From assembly GCF_001548055.1 (NCBI RefSeq), contig NZ_AP014724.1, positions 1,550,001-1,614,000 of the forward strand: a DNA stretch of 64,000 nt, in the 5' to 3' direction. The number at the start of each line of letters is the position of its first letter. Positions within the stretch are counted from its first letter, which is position 1. A program made the translations under genes and the position numbers. A model generated the notes under the pieces. That model saw only the letters and a program-made list of their open reading frames with translations, ran no database searches and was not told where the DNA came from. Source of the stretch: Sulfurospirillum cavolei. Its GTDB lineage: Bacteria; Campylobacterota; Campylobacteria; Campylobacterales; Sulfurospirillaceae. Positions 1 through 7,476 of this stretch are shown here, in pieces.

Positions 1-16
1 TGTCATGGTTGATCCT

Positions 17-355
17 TTATTTTTTAAATGGTTTAATCAAAACATCGCCCTTAATCATCATCATCGAAGCGATGCGCACTTTCGGGCTTACGGTAAATTG
101 TTGGCAAATATCGGCGTCTTCTTGGCTAATCGCACCTAATGTGACGAGTTCGTCGAGCTCTTCGTCTTCCATATAACTCGTCGGTTCCTCATCGCTGATA
201 TGCTCAACGCTAATCAGACATGTCGAATGATCTTTGGGATCAAACGTAATAGGAATCCCTTTTTCTTTCGCTAAACGAACGACGGGTTCGCCGATTTTGG
301 CATCGTAAATACCGTCTTTTTCCGCATCAAAATGCATAAAAATCACTTTGGCCAT
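17..355 (-). CDS. Degenerate 2Fe-2S ferredoxin-like protein of the nif operon
   Basis: A 112-residue protein, last gene of the leftward nifX operon, 15 bases after nifZ, with a strong AAGGAGG ribosome site before its ATG. The sequence follows the plant/adrenodoxin ferredoxin fold: a beta-rich N terminus, a cluster-binding loop near residues 36-50, and a CQQF segment near residue 84 matching the last-cysteine motif of that family. Only two of the four expected cysteines are present (Cys46 and Cys84). The first two positions are not cysteine, and His43 occupies the second by my alignment. It may bind no cluster, an unusual cluster, or serve another role in FeMo-cofactor assembly or electron transfer. 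The operon context supports a nitrogenase function; the precise role is unknown. Confidence 0.6.
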   Translation of the reverse strand: MAKVIFMHFDAEKDGIYDAKIGEPVVRLAKEKGIPITFDPKDHSTCLISVEHISDEEPTSYMEDEELDELVTLGAISQEDADICQQFTVSPKVRIASMMMIKGDVLIKPFKK

Positions 356-370
356 AACACTTCCTCCTTA

Positions 371-739
371 CTAAGATTTGTTTTTGTAATGCTCACTCAT
401 CCACGCATGCTCTTCGGCTTCGAGATCGCGATACGGCTCCATTGCCTCCAATTCGTGTTCCCGGCATCCGATCACTTCGACAACCGCTTCGGCATCTAAA
501 AAATGCACTTCGTAAACGCGTATGACTTGTAAAAAATCCCCGACGGATCGGATATAACCGATCGAGCCTTTTTGGATCATCACTTCGCCGATTTGAAGGT
601 ACGGATAGGTTCCGTCGTTTTTCACGTCTTCGAGCAATTTTACTTTCTGTCCGAGAAAAAACTTTGCTTTGGCTTCGTCTTTACCCGACAACTTTGCGGT
701 GACCGTATCGTGTAATACGACGTTTGGATCAACAATCAC
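371..739 (-). CDS. nifZ: NifZ, nitrogenase P-cluster maturation protein
   Basis: A NifZ-family protein; in other diazotrophs NifZ helps form the second P-cluster of the MoFe protein. Family landmarks are a VKNDGTYPY segment, a GEVMIQKG-GYIRSVGDFLQ stretch and the VYEVHF...VIGCREHELE ending. I place the start at a GTG at 739: an AGGAGG motif sits six bases upstream and the GTG overlaps the nifW stop by 11 bases, giving 122 residues. A frame-open extension to an ATG at 826 would overlap nifW by 98 bases and add an Arg/Lys-rich leader not expected in the family. Translational coupling to nifW is likely. Confidence 0.88.
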   Translation of the reverse strand: MIVDPNVVLHDTVTAKLSGKDEAKAKFFLGQKVKLLEDVKNDGTYPYLQIGEVMIQKGSIGYIRSVGDFLQVIRVYEVHFLDAEAVVEVIGCREHELEAMEPYRDLEAEEHAWMSEHYKNKS

Positions 740-1064
740 AACTGCCTCCTTTTTGCGAAGACGTCGTACACGAAGCACACCCTTTGGCATGTCCGTCTTC
801 CGCCATCCCCCATACTTCCGCGGCACTTGGAGAATGCCCGTGTTTATAGTCCATGTAAACGCGCATCAAAGCAAATTTTAAAAAATCCATCAAGTATTTT
901 TCATCGCCTTTGTAAAACTCAAAACCCTTTTTAATCAACGTGCCGTACTCTTTCATAATATGAAAACGCTTAACTTGAACGATGTGTTCGTCATACTCGA
1001 TAGCAAAAAAATCAAAGTAGTCTTCTGCCGCTCTTAATTGATAAAATTGCTCCAGCGTTCTCAT
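729..1064 (-). CDS. nifW: NifW, nitrogenase-stabilising protein
   Basis: 111 residues matching the NifW family: the N-terminal EQFYQLRAAEDYFDFFAIEYD segment (shown only in part here: LRAAEDYFDFF) and the following VQVKRFHIMKEYG. NifW protects or helps mature the MoFe protein. The C-terminal tail is rich in Cys and Gly (CASCTTSSQKGGSCDC), unusual for NifW and possibly metal-binding. The ATG is preceded by AAAGGAT. The gene lies 10 bases downstream of the flavodoxin gene and its stop is inside the start region of nifZ. Confidence 0.87.
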   Translation of the reverse strand: MRTLEQFYQLRAAEDYFDFFAIEYDEHIVQVKRFHIMKEYGTLIKKGFEFYKGDEKYLMDFLKFALMRVYMDYKHGHSPSAAEVWGMAEDGHAKGCASCTTSSQKGGSCDC

Positions 1065-1074
1065 GTCGTATCCT

Positions 1075-1593
1075 TTACGCCAATTCTTTTTTAAGTTGCG
1101 CTATCCAGTTTTCGATACGCTCTTCGGATTTGTCCTCTTCGTTGATATTGTCGATAGCCAAACCGCAAAATTTATCTCCCACGCACGCCAAACTCGCCTC
1201 GTAATCGTAATCGCTAGCATCGACAAAACCGATAACCTTTGCACCCGCTTTGGAAAAAATCTGATAAAACTTGCCCAAAGCGCTGCAAAAATGTTCTCCG
1301 TGCGTCTTACTATCGCCCGCACCGAAAAACGCCATCGTTTTGCCTTTAAAGTCGATATTTTCGGAAGTGATTTCAAAAAGAGCGTCGACCCAGCTAAAGT
1401 GAACGTCGCCTTGTCCCCATGTCGAACTTCCGAAGAAAAGGACATCGAATTCCTCAAACTGCTCAACGCTATCGAAGTCGTCTTCCATTAAAACGCACGC
1501 ATCGTCTTCGACCTCAAACGCCTCTTTCAACGCCTCTGCGATTTGTGTCGTATTGCCGCCCGCACTCGCGTAAAAAATACCGATATTTGCCAT
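1075..1593 (-). CDS. nifF: Flavodoxin of the nif operon (NifF type)
   Basis: A 172-residue long-chain flavodoxin. The FMN phosphate loop is at the N terminus (FYASAGGNTTQIAE, residues 7-20). The isoalloxazine-binding loops are recognisable at SSTWGQGD near residue 56 and FFGAGDSKTHGEHFC near residue 89. Flavodoxins of this kind pass low-potential electrons to nitrogenase reductase under nitrogen-fixing conditions. The position between the NifX-associated gene and nifW supports that role, but a more general electron-carrier role cannot be excluded. Confidence 0.85.
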   Translation of the reverse strand: MANIGIFYASAGGNTTQIAEALKEAFEVEDDACVLMEDDFDSVEQFEEFDVLFFGSSTWGQGDVHFSWVDALFEITSENIDFKGKTMAFFGAGDSKTHGEHFCSALGKFYQIFSKAGAKVIGFVDASDYDYEASLACVGDKFCGLAIDNINEEDKSEERIENWIAQLKKELA

Positions 1594-1597
1594 CGTT

Positions 1598-2038
1598 TTA
1601 TCCTGCTTTTAAAGTGTATTGTTCGTAAATTTCAATTGCGCTCTTGAGCATCTTACCGCCTTCTTTGACCACGTCTTCATAAGTGCGGAAACTGTAACGG
1701 TGCGCATCTTTAAAAAATTTATTCGTCACGACGATCTTATCCGCTAAGACGACCGCCCGACCGAAGCCCTCATGACTCATCTCCATCACGACCGAACACA
1801 TCACACCCGTTTTGAGCTCAAACGCCAAAGCGATCGATTGAAAAATGAGGCGAATATCTTGAATCTGCATCTCATCGATGTCGGCAATGATGGGAACATT
1901 TTTAAGCTCTTCTTTGCTTTTGACGTATTTTTCGCACAAAAGCTCTTCATCGCTTTTTTTTGCCCACGTACCAAACTGATCGAGTGCTCGGGTTTGTGAA
2001 ATCAGCGTTTCGATAAACAATTTTTCAAGCTCGTTCAT
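1598..2038 (-). CDS. NifX-associated nitrogen fixation protein (DUF269 family)
   Basis: A 146-residue protein of the family usually found directly beside nifX in nitrogen-fixation clusters (DUF269, NifX-associated). It opens with FIETLISQTRALDQFGTW and has a central IQDIRLIFQSIALAFELKTG-like helix (partly quoted), both typical. Biochemical function is unresolved in the family; it is thought to act in FeMo-cofactor traffic. Here it starts three bases after the nifX stop and ends four bases before the flavodoxin start. Confidence 0.85.
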   Translation of the reverse strand: MNELEKLFIETLISQTRALDQFGTWAKKSDEELLCEKYVKSKEELKNVPIIADIDEMQIQDIRLIFQSIALAFELKTGVMCSVVMEMSHEGFGRAVVLADKIVVTNKFFKDAHRYSFRTYEDVVKEGGKMLKSAIEIYEQYTLKAG

Positions 2039-2041
2039 ACG

Positions 2042-2398
2042 CTACGCCCTTGCCTCTAAAATTTTTTTGATAAACGGAGGAGGATTGGTTGCCATCATGG
2101 AGGTGAGCTTTTCCAATTCGTCTTCGATGTTGACAACCTGTTTGTATTTGATAGGGAAAATCTTTCCGTTAACGACTTTTGCCGCTGCCGCAGGTCCGAT
2201 CTCGACACAGTACATAATATCGACATGTTCGTTAACGAGCATCTCGACTCTGCCCTCGGTGCGCTCTTCACCGGTCGGAATAACGCCGTGTAGACTATAA
2301 CCGTTTGCATCGACGTCGTAAACGGCAAACTGCTCGCCTGAACCGAAATGGGCATCAATGTTTTTCAAATCGTTCGTAAAAAACGCTACTTTAACCAT
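2042..2398 (-). CDS. nifX: NifX, FeMo-cofactor carrier protein
   Basis: 118 residues of the dinitrogenase iron-molybdenum cofactor-binding fold shared by NifX, NafY and the C-terminal domain of NifB. It carries the DAHFGSGEQFAVYDV strand-loop near residue 15, and IMYCVEIGPAAAAKVV near residue 80. NifX binds NifB-co or VK-cluster during transfer from NifB to NifEN and on to apo-nitrogenase. It is first in its operon, with an AGGAGG ribosome site and a -24-like element about 50 bases upstream. Confidence 0.88.
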   Translation of the reverse strand: MVKVAFFTNDLKNIDAHFGSGEQFAVYDVDANGYSLHGVIPTGEERTEGRVEMLVNEHVDIMYCVEIGPAAAAKVVNGKIFPIKYKQVVNIEDELEKLTSMMATNPPPFIKKILEARA

Positions 2399-2437
2399 CG
2401 GTGTGTTCCTCCTATCCTTAAACTTACGGATGTATTT

Positions 2438-2451
2438 TCAAAAAGTGTTCC
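2438..2451 (-). promoter_or_regulatory. Probable sigma-54 promoter of the nifX operon (weak -12)
   Basis: On the minus strand GG-AACACTTTTT-GA: the GG and the following AACAC match the nifB and ferredoxin-operon promoters in this window, and spacing is right, but the -12 dinucleotide is GA rather than GC. The predicted transcript would start about 29 bases before the nifX ATG, leaving room for the AGGAGG site. Confidence 0.5.
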
Positions 2452-2510
2452 GTAGACAAATTTAGTTCCGATAAGATAAACTAAACAAAAATAATATGAG
2501 GAGTTTTTCT

Positions 2511-2996
2511 ATGATACGCTTTGAGCCGATCGGCGTTATTCACACGCCCTACCTTAACAATGCCCCATACCAACCGGTTTCAAACGACGCCGGAGAATTT
2601 TATATCGATCTCAACGAAGCCTATACGGACGGGCTTAAAGAGTTGTTGCGTTTTAAATACATCTACCTTCTGTTTTATATCGATCGGCTTCACGAAAAAC
2701 CGAAAATGCGCTTGACGCCGCCTTGGCTTAAGAACAAGGAGTTGGGTCTTTTTGCGACGCGTACGCCCAATCGCCCCAATCCTATCGGACTGAGTATCGT
2801 AAAGCTCGTTAACGTTATCGATCGTAAAATCATCGTATCGGGACTCGACGTCTTTGACGGTACGCCGCTTTTGGACATCAAACCCTATATCAAAGAGTTG
2901 GACGATAAAAGCGATGCCAATTACGGATGGCTCGAGGACGTCGACAACAAGGAACATTTTATGTTACACATCAAAGGAATACCGCACGATTATTGA
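2511..2996 (+). CDS. trmO: TrmO/TsaA-type tRNA m6t6A37 methyltransferase
   Basis: 161-residue protein of the TrmO (YaeB/TsaA) family, which uses S-adenosylmethionine to N6-methylate threonylcarbamoyladenosine at tRNA position 37. The diagnostic ATRTPNRPNPIGLS motif is near residue 85, preceded by the FEPIGVIHTPY opening. The start at 2511 is chosen because an in-frame ATG 15 bases upstream contains the GAGGAG ribosome site itself. Homologues also occur inside nif clusters, sometimes labelled only as SAM-dependent methyltransferase. It diverges from the nifX operon. A special role in nitrogen fixation is possible but not shown by sequence. Confidence 0.82.
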   Translation: MIRFEPIGVIHTPYLNNAPYQPVSNDAGEFYIDLNEAYTDGLKELLRFKYIYLLFYIDRLHEKPKMRLTPPWLKNKELGLFATRTPNRPNPIGLSIVKLVNVIDRKIIVSGLDVFDGTPLLDIKPYIKELDDKSDANYGWLEDVDNKEHFMLHIKGIPHDY

Positions 2997-3051
2997 CATG
3001 TCAACGACCACGCGTTCTTCTTAGTCGTTTCTAGCCAAGTTTATGGTAGGA

Positions 3052-3057
3052 TATAAT
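3052..3057 (+). promoter_or_regulatory. Sigma-70 -10 box of the ferritin gene
   Basis: TATAAT lies 24 bases before the ATG of the ferritin-like gene and is followed by AAGGAG. No convincing -35 hexamer is visible, which is usual for Campylobacterota promoters. Confidence 0.5.
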
Positions 3058-3080
3058 CCACCAACCTCTAAGGAGAACGT

Positions 3081-3599
3081 ATGAAACGAGATAAAAGTAT
3101 CGAGTTGCTCAATCGCGCTATTGCCGACGAGCTTGCCACGGTTCATCAGTACATGTTTTTTCATTTTCATTGCGACGATCAAGGATACGACTTACTTTCA
3201 ACCCTTTTTAAACGTATCGCGATTGCCGAAATGCTTCATATCGAACGTTTAGCCGATCGCGTGCTTTTCTTAAAAGGCACTATCGAGATGAAAGCCGCCC
3301 AAGAGGTTCAACAAATTACCGACGTCAAAGCGATGCTCGAATTTGCACGTCAAGGCGAAGACGATGCGGTAACGATGTACAACCAATTTGCGATCGAGTG
3401 CGGCAATAACGCCGACAGCGTGACCAAAAAGCTCTTTGAAGAACTGGTTTTAGACGAAGAAGGACATTACGCCGAGTACGACGACGAGATGGACAATATG
3501 CTTAAATTCGGCGAGCAATACCTCGTCCTTCAATCCATGGAACGCAGTAAGAAAAAAGCGACGATGGCAGCCGCCGCAACAACGGCAGAACCTGCCTGA
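3081..3599 (+). CDS. Bacterioferritin/ferritin-like iron storage protein
   Basis: 172-residue four-helix ferritin-like protein. Diiron ligands are visible in helix A (ELATVHQYMFFH, residues 18-29), in the EMLHIERLADRV motif of helix B near residue 53, and in the EEGHYAEYDDE motif of helix D near residue 130. It starts at an ATG after AAGGAGA. The last about 17 residues (KKKATMAAAATTAEPA) form a low-complexity tail beyond the usual bacterioferritin length. It could store iron for the many iron-sulfur proteins made during nitrogen fixation. Its neighbours are nif genes, but it has its own -10 box and terminator. Whether it binds haem cannot be decided here. Confidence 0.8.
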   Translation: MKRDKSIELLNRAIADELATVHQYMFFHFHCDDQGYDLLSTLFKRIAIAEMLHIERLADRVLFLKGTIEMKAAQEVQQITDVKAMLEFARQGEDDAVTMYNQFAIECGNNADSVTKKLFEELVLDEEGHYAEYDDEMDNMLKFGEQYLVLQSMERSKKKATMAAAATTAEPA

Positions 3600-3608
3600 G
3601 TCTTTTTG

Positions 3609-3634
3609 AGCATAGAAGGCAACCCTTCTATGCT
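3609..3634 (+). terminator. Terminator hairpin between convergent genes
   Basis: Perfect 11-bp stem AGCATAGAAGG/CCTTCTATGCT with a CAAC loop, 10 bases after the ferritin gene stop and followed by a T-rich stretch ending in TTTTT. The right arm reaches the stop codon of the oppositely oriented CheW-domain gene. Confidence 0.75.
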
Positions 3635-6137
3635 ACCTTCCTTGTTTTTCCAACAGTAAATACCGCTCAATTTTTAGCGGATCTAAAATCGAAAGCATCT
3701 CCGCTTTTTCCTGTCCGGCATCTGATTTGACGATGGCTTTAGTGAGGGTATGTTGCCCGAGCATCGCTTGGTTCGTCTCGTCGATGCAACGAATGGGCAC
3801 TTCGGGACTGTCTTGCACCGCATCGATGACCAATCCGAAAGGATGATCGTCGTTTCCTTTCAAAACGATAATATAATTTTTTTCTTTATCGTAACTGCGT
3901 TCGTGTTGAAAATACTTCGCCAACGAAGCAACGGGGATCGTTTTGTTATTCCACGTAATCATACCGACGTAGATTTCGTCCGAACCGATCACTTTCGTGA
4001 CGTCTTGCCCTTCTAACGCGGCGTAGATCTGCTCGCTTTGTATCGCGTACAAATTCCCGTATAGCCAAAACGTCGAAAGATCGACGCTTTTTTCGCTTGC
4101 CGTGACTTTAGGATACGCATAATGTTTTGCGTGGACTTTTTTTGCCTCTTGCGACAAAGCGTTTTTATGTGCAATCCGAATACACACGACCGCAAAAACG
4201 TCGTTGACGTATCCGTCGCTGACTTTATACTCGCGATACCCCTTCGAAGCCGATTTCCCGATAATGTAATAATCATCGTCGATTAAAACGATTTTTTCGT
4301 TCGTGTCGCAAAAACGGCAACGCTCGCCTACGTTCATTTTAGGCGACGTCGATGCGATGATCGTTTGGGTTTTAGCTTCGATAAACAGTGCGAAAGAGCG
4401 TTCGTCTTCGCCAATCACGTCATGCAACATCGCCTCAAATTGCGCTTGAGCGTCAAAAACGATCGCAATGCCTCCCAATGCCTCTTTGTGCCCTTCGATA
4501 AAGATCGGAGCATTATAGATATACGTGTATTTGCCTTCGTACAGTTCGCTGGGTTCGAAGGCACTGACGACATACTCTTTAGAACTTTTTAACGCCAAGG
4601 TTTGAGCGATATAAGGCGCACCGATACGTTTCCCGACGAAATGCGCGTATTTTTCTTGGCTGACCGCCAAAACACATCCTTGCGCATCGTATACAAGCAG
4701 GTGCGCATAAACGGTGTAAAGTGCGTTGATCGTGCTAAGAACATCGCTCATCTCGCGTCCGAACTCTTTTTTAATCGTACTAAAATCTTTATACTTAGCG
4801 CTAAAGGCTTTGATAAACACGGGACTGAGCGCCCACCAACGGCAATCGTTGGCACGCTCGTAAAGGTTGCGATCCATAATATCGATCGCCAACGTCGCAC
4901 GAAACGCCGCATCGTTAATATACGAAGCCACCACCGTCCAATTCAAATTGCCGATCGACTCCTCAAAAGTCTTTTTCGTTTGTGCACCCGTACGCGAGAT
5001 CTCGTTGAGAAGCGATTTTGAAAACGAATTATCGCCGCTTTTTTGATTGGCGATTTGCACGTTTCCGTTCCAAATCGTCATATCGAGTTTGCGCTGAATC
5101 GCTTCAGCTTTGGAAGGGATATTCGTGAACTCTTCGGAAAAAAGCGACGAGTTTTTAATGATTTTTGTCTGTTCATCGCTAAAAGGCAAATGCGCTTGTT
5201 TTTTGGAAAATGCAAACGAAAGCGGTATGAGCGCGTGGGATTGCCATCCCAAACCGAAAAACCCCTGATACCCTTTGGTCTGCTTCGTACATGCAACGTA
5301 CTCTTGGGCTAAAAAGGGTACCGTATCGACTCGATTCAAAACGGTTTTGTGCGGCGCGCACAAAGGGTAATGAAACGGGTTACTACTGTAAATCGTGCGA
5401 TTTTTAGCGTCTAAGAGCAAAATATCCGTCCACGTTTCATGATCGATCAAAGGAGAGATAATCACGTGCATTTCGTCTTGAAATTTAAACACCAATCCCA
5501 GCACCGCCAAAGGTTTGCCCTGATCGTCGCAGACGCGGTAGGAGTAGATCAAACTCTCTTTGTCGTTGACGATGGGATAGATACCGAAATTTTCAACGTA
5601 CTCTTTGGACGTGTTCAACGCCGTATCGATAAAACGCCGATCGATTTTCTTACCTAATTTTTCGCCGTGCGTCGAAGCGATGAGCGTACCGTCCAAATCA
5701 AACAAGAGCACGTCGTCGTAAACGCTGTATTTTTCGATGTACTCGGCAAACCGTGCTTGTATAGAAGCCAGCGCATCGCGTTGTGCGGGTGCGTCCATCG
5801 TCGCAAAATCGCATAAGCTAACATCCGTTGCCAAAAAACCGACGTCTGCTGTTCGTTCGAACAAATTGCGAATCAAAATATCGATGGCGACTTGCGCTTT
5901 GGAACACATTTCGGTCGAAAGTTTTTTAACGGTTTCTTCGCACAGTCGTCCTAAAAGTTGTTCGGAAAGTAAACTAAAGGCTTGTCGTGTTTCGGAAATA
6001 TCCATACCGATGTTACTCATTTGCCCTAGTAAAGAGAGTAAATTCCATCGTTCGGAAAGTTGATCGAGTGCTTTTTGATAAGCAACCACCTCGGGGATAA
6101 AGGCATTGTAACGCGACGTGTCTCCTTCTTGAACCAT
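3633..6137 (-). CDS. Soluble tandem Cache-like protein with C-terminal CheW domain
   Basis: A protein of 834 residues with no signal peptide or membrane segment. The C-terminal ~130 residues (from VDLSTFWLYGNLYAI) look like a CheW adaptor domain (GMITWNNKTIPVASLAKYF, IIVLKG...FGLVIDAVQD). Upstream are two related blocks resembling Cache sensor domains: residues about 130-280 (YDDVLLFDLDGTLIASTHGEKLGKKI) and 480-640 (HLLVYDAQGCVLAVSQEKYAHFVG), here quoted in part. There is no methyl-accepting helical hairpin. I use the ATG at 6137 (AAGGGG seven bases upstream) rather than the TTG at 6143. It begins 25 bases after the nifN stop in the same direction, so it is probably co-transcribed with nifEN. 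A role coupling metabolic state to chemotaxis is an inference. Confidence 0.7.
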   Translation of the reverse strand: MVQEGDTSRYNAFIPEVVAYQKALDQLSERWNLLSLLGQMSNIGMDISETRQAFSLLSEQLLGRLCEETVKKLSTEMCSKAQVAIDILIRNLFERTADVGFLATDVSLCDFATMDAPAQRDALASIQARFAEYIEKYSVYDDVLLFDLDGTLIASTHGEKLGKKIDRRFIDTALNTSKEYVENFGIYPIVNDKESLIYSYRVCDDQGKPLAVLGLVFKFQDEMHVIISPLIDHETWTDILLLDAKNRTIYSSNPFHYPLCAPHKTVLNRVDTVPFLAQEYVACTKQTKGYQGFFGLGWQSHALIPLSFAFSKKQAHLPFSDEQTKIIKNSSLFSEEFTNIPSKAEAIQRKLDMTIWNGNVQIANQKSGDNSFSKSLLNEISRTGAQTKKTFEESIGNLNWTVVASYINDAAFRATLAIDIMDRNLYERANDCRWWALSPVFIKAFSAKYKDFSTIKKEFGREMSDVLSTINALYTVYAHLLVYDAQGCVLAVSQEKYAHFVGKRIGAPYIAQTLALKSSKEYVVSAFEPSELYEGKYTYIYNAPIFIEGHKEALGGIAIVFDAQAQFEAMLHDVIGEDERSFALFIEAKTQTIIASTSPKMNVGERCRFCDTNEKIVLIDDDYYIIGKSASKGYREYKVSDGYVNDVFAVVCIRIAHKNALSQEAKKVHAKHYAYPKVTASEKSVDLSTFWLYGNLYAIQSEQIYAALEGQDVTKVIGSDEIYVGMITWNNKTIPVASLAKYFQHERSYDKEKNYIIVLKGNDDHPFGLVIDAVQDSPEVPIRCIDETNQAMLGQHTLTKAIVKSDAGQEKAEMLSILDPLKIERYLLLEKQGR

Positions 6138-6162
6138 ACTCAAACCCCTTGTGTAAAGTAAA

Positions 6163-7467
6163 TTATTGTGACGCTTGATGATGTACTAGCAGATTGTTGA
6201 CTTCGCACAAAAACGTGCAACTACCCTCGTACAAAATAGTGTTGCGAAGCCCGACGCCGACTTGCTCATAATTGGGAAATCCTCGAATCAACAAAGCTTT
6301 ATGGTAGCGATGCGCCAGACGTTCGCCGTGGAAGTTGGAAATCAACATGTCAGAAAGCGGCAAAGACTTTTCGACCTCTTCAAAATCGCCGATGCAAACT
6401 TCACATGTAAACTCTTCTTGAATCTCGCTTCGTTGCGCAATAAAGGCTTTAACGGAAGTGCCGACTTCTAACAACGCTTTGGCGATAGCGTACGCGCTAT
6501 CGGGTTCGTCGGCGATGATCACTTTGCTTTTGCCTAAAACAAAATGGGTATCCAAAAGAACGTCTTGCAAACGCGCTCGCCAACGCTTGACACGGTTAGG
6601 AACGCTTTGAATGCCAAGATACGCCAATATTTCGGCGTAGAAGCGATCGCTGGCTTCCAAGCCCGTTAAGGTGTCAAAATGCACATGTTTCGTTTGCGCG
6701 TTTTTCTCCAAAAAAAGCTCGCCGCATTTTCGAACCGAACGCCCTATCGTGACAACAAGCCCGCAATCACCGAGTGCTTCGATGTCGCGTACTAAAATTC
6801 CGCCGCCGCTTAAAGAGCCTTGTTTTACGCCCAAATGTCCGTCAAGCGAATCGCTCAAATCAGGCAGTGCAAACACGTCAAATCCCAATTCTTCCATCGC
6901 TTCTTTGAGTTTTTCGACTTCGATCGGACTCATATTGACGTTGGGGACGAGTAAGGCTTTCTCTTGTTTTACCTTGCTCGCGGGTACGACGAGTTGCGTT
7001 ATGATATTTTGAACGCTTAAGCTCCAACCGCTCTCCAATCCGCCTTCAAAATCGGGCGTATGCACGTAAACGATTTTTTGCTTTTCCTTCAAAAGCAGCG
7101 TCGCGCCTTTGATGTCATCCCCTTTGGTTTCGGTCATTCCCGTCGTAAAAAGACCGACCAAATCGGGCGTCGTTTTTTTCGTAATGTTCTCGATCGCTTC
7201 GGAGATACCCCTTTCCCCGCCGTCGATCACCGCACTAATATCGTTGACCGCGGTCGTTTGAATTGCGATCGGGTCATTGAAGTGACGCGTAAAAAGCACT
7301 TTCGTAAACGAAGCACACCCTTGCGCTCCGTGCATTAAAGGCATACAGTTTTTGATCCCTAAAAACGCCAAGGTCGCACCCATCGGTTGCGAAAGCTTCA
7401 GCGGATTGACATGTAAGGGTTTAAGCGTGTTTGTTTTTGCCTCTTTCAACGAAAATGCCGTACTCAT
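6163..7467 (-). CDS. nifN: NifN, FeMo-cofactor scaffold subunit
   Basis: 434 residues of the nitrogenase component 1/NifN family. NifEN is the scaffold on which NifB-co matures into FeMo-cofactor by gaining Mo and homocitrate. Seen here: the N-terminal LKLSQPMGATLAFLGIKNCMPLMHGAQGC segment (in part: MPLMHGAQGC with Cys51), a GLFTTGMTETKGDDIKG stretch near residue 105, and a C-terminal nitrogenase-like domain ending in the YEQVGVG region. An AGGAGG motif precedes the ATG, which lies nine bases after the nifE stop. Confidence 0.92.
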   Translation of the reverse strand: MSTAFSLKEAKTNTLKPLHVNPLKLSQPMGATLAFLGIKNCMPLMHGAQGCASFTKVLFTRHFNDPIAIQTTAVNDISAVIDGGERGISEAIENITKKTTPDLVGLFTTGMTETKGDDIKGATLLLKEKQKIVYVHTPDFEGGLESGWSLSVQNIITQLVVPASKVKQEKALLVPNVNMSPIEVEKLKEAMEELGFDVFALPDLSDSLDGHLGVKQGSLSGGGILVRDIEALGDCGLVVTIGRSVRKCGELFLEKNAQTKHVHFDTLTGLEASDRFYAEILAYLGIQSVPNRVKRWRARLQDVLLDTHFVLGKSKVIIADEPDSAYAIAKALLEVGTSVKAFIAQRSEIQEEFTCEVCIGDFEEVEKSLPLSDMLISNFHGERLAHRYHKALLIRGFPNYEQVGVGLRNTILYEGSCTFLCEVNNLLVHHQASQ

Positions 7468-7476
7468 ATGATCCTC

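Noticed and set aside
740-826. Longer NifZ with an Arg/Lys-rich N terminus
   Set aside because: It would overlap nifW by 98 bases and ignore the AGGAGG six bases before the GTG at 739.
1063-1491. Long antisense frame opposite the flavodoxin gene
   Set aside because: The flavodoxin on the other strand has clear FMN motifs; the antisense frame lacks any.
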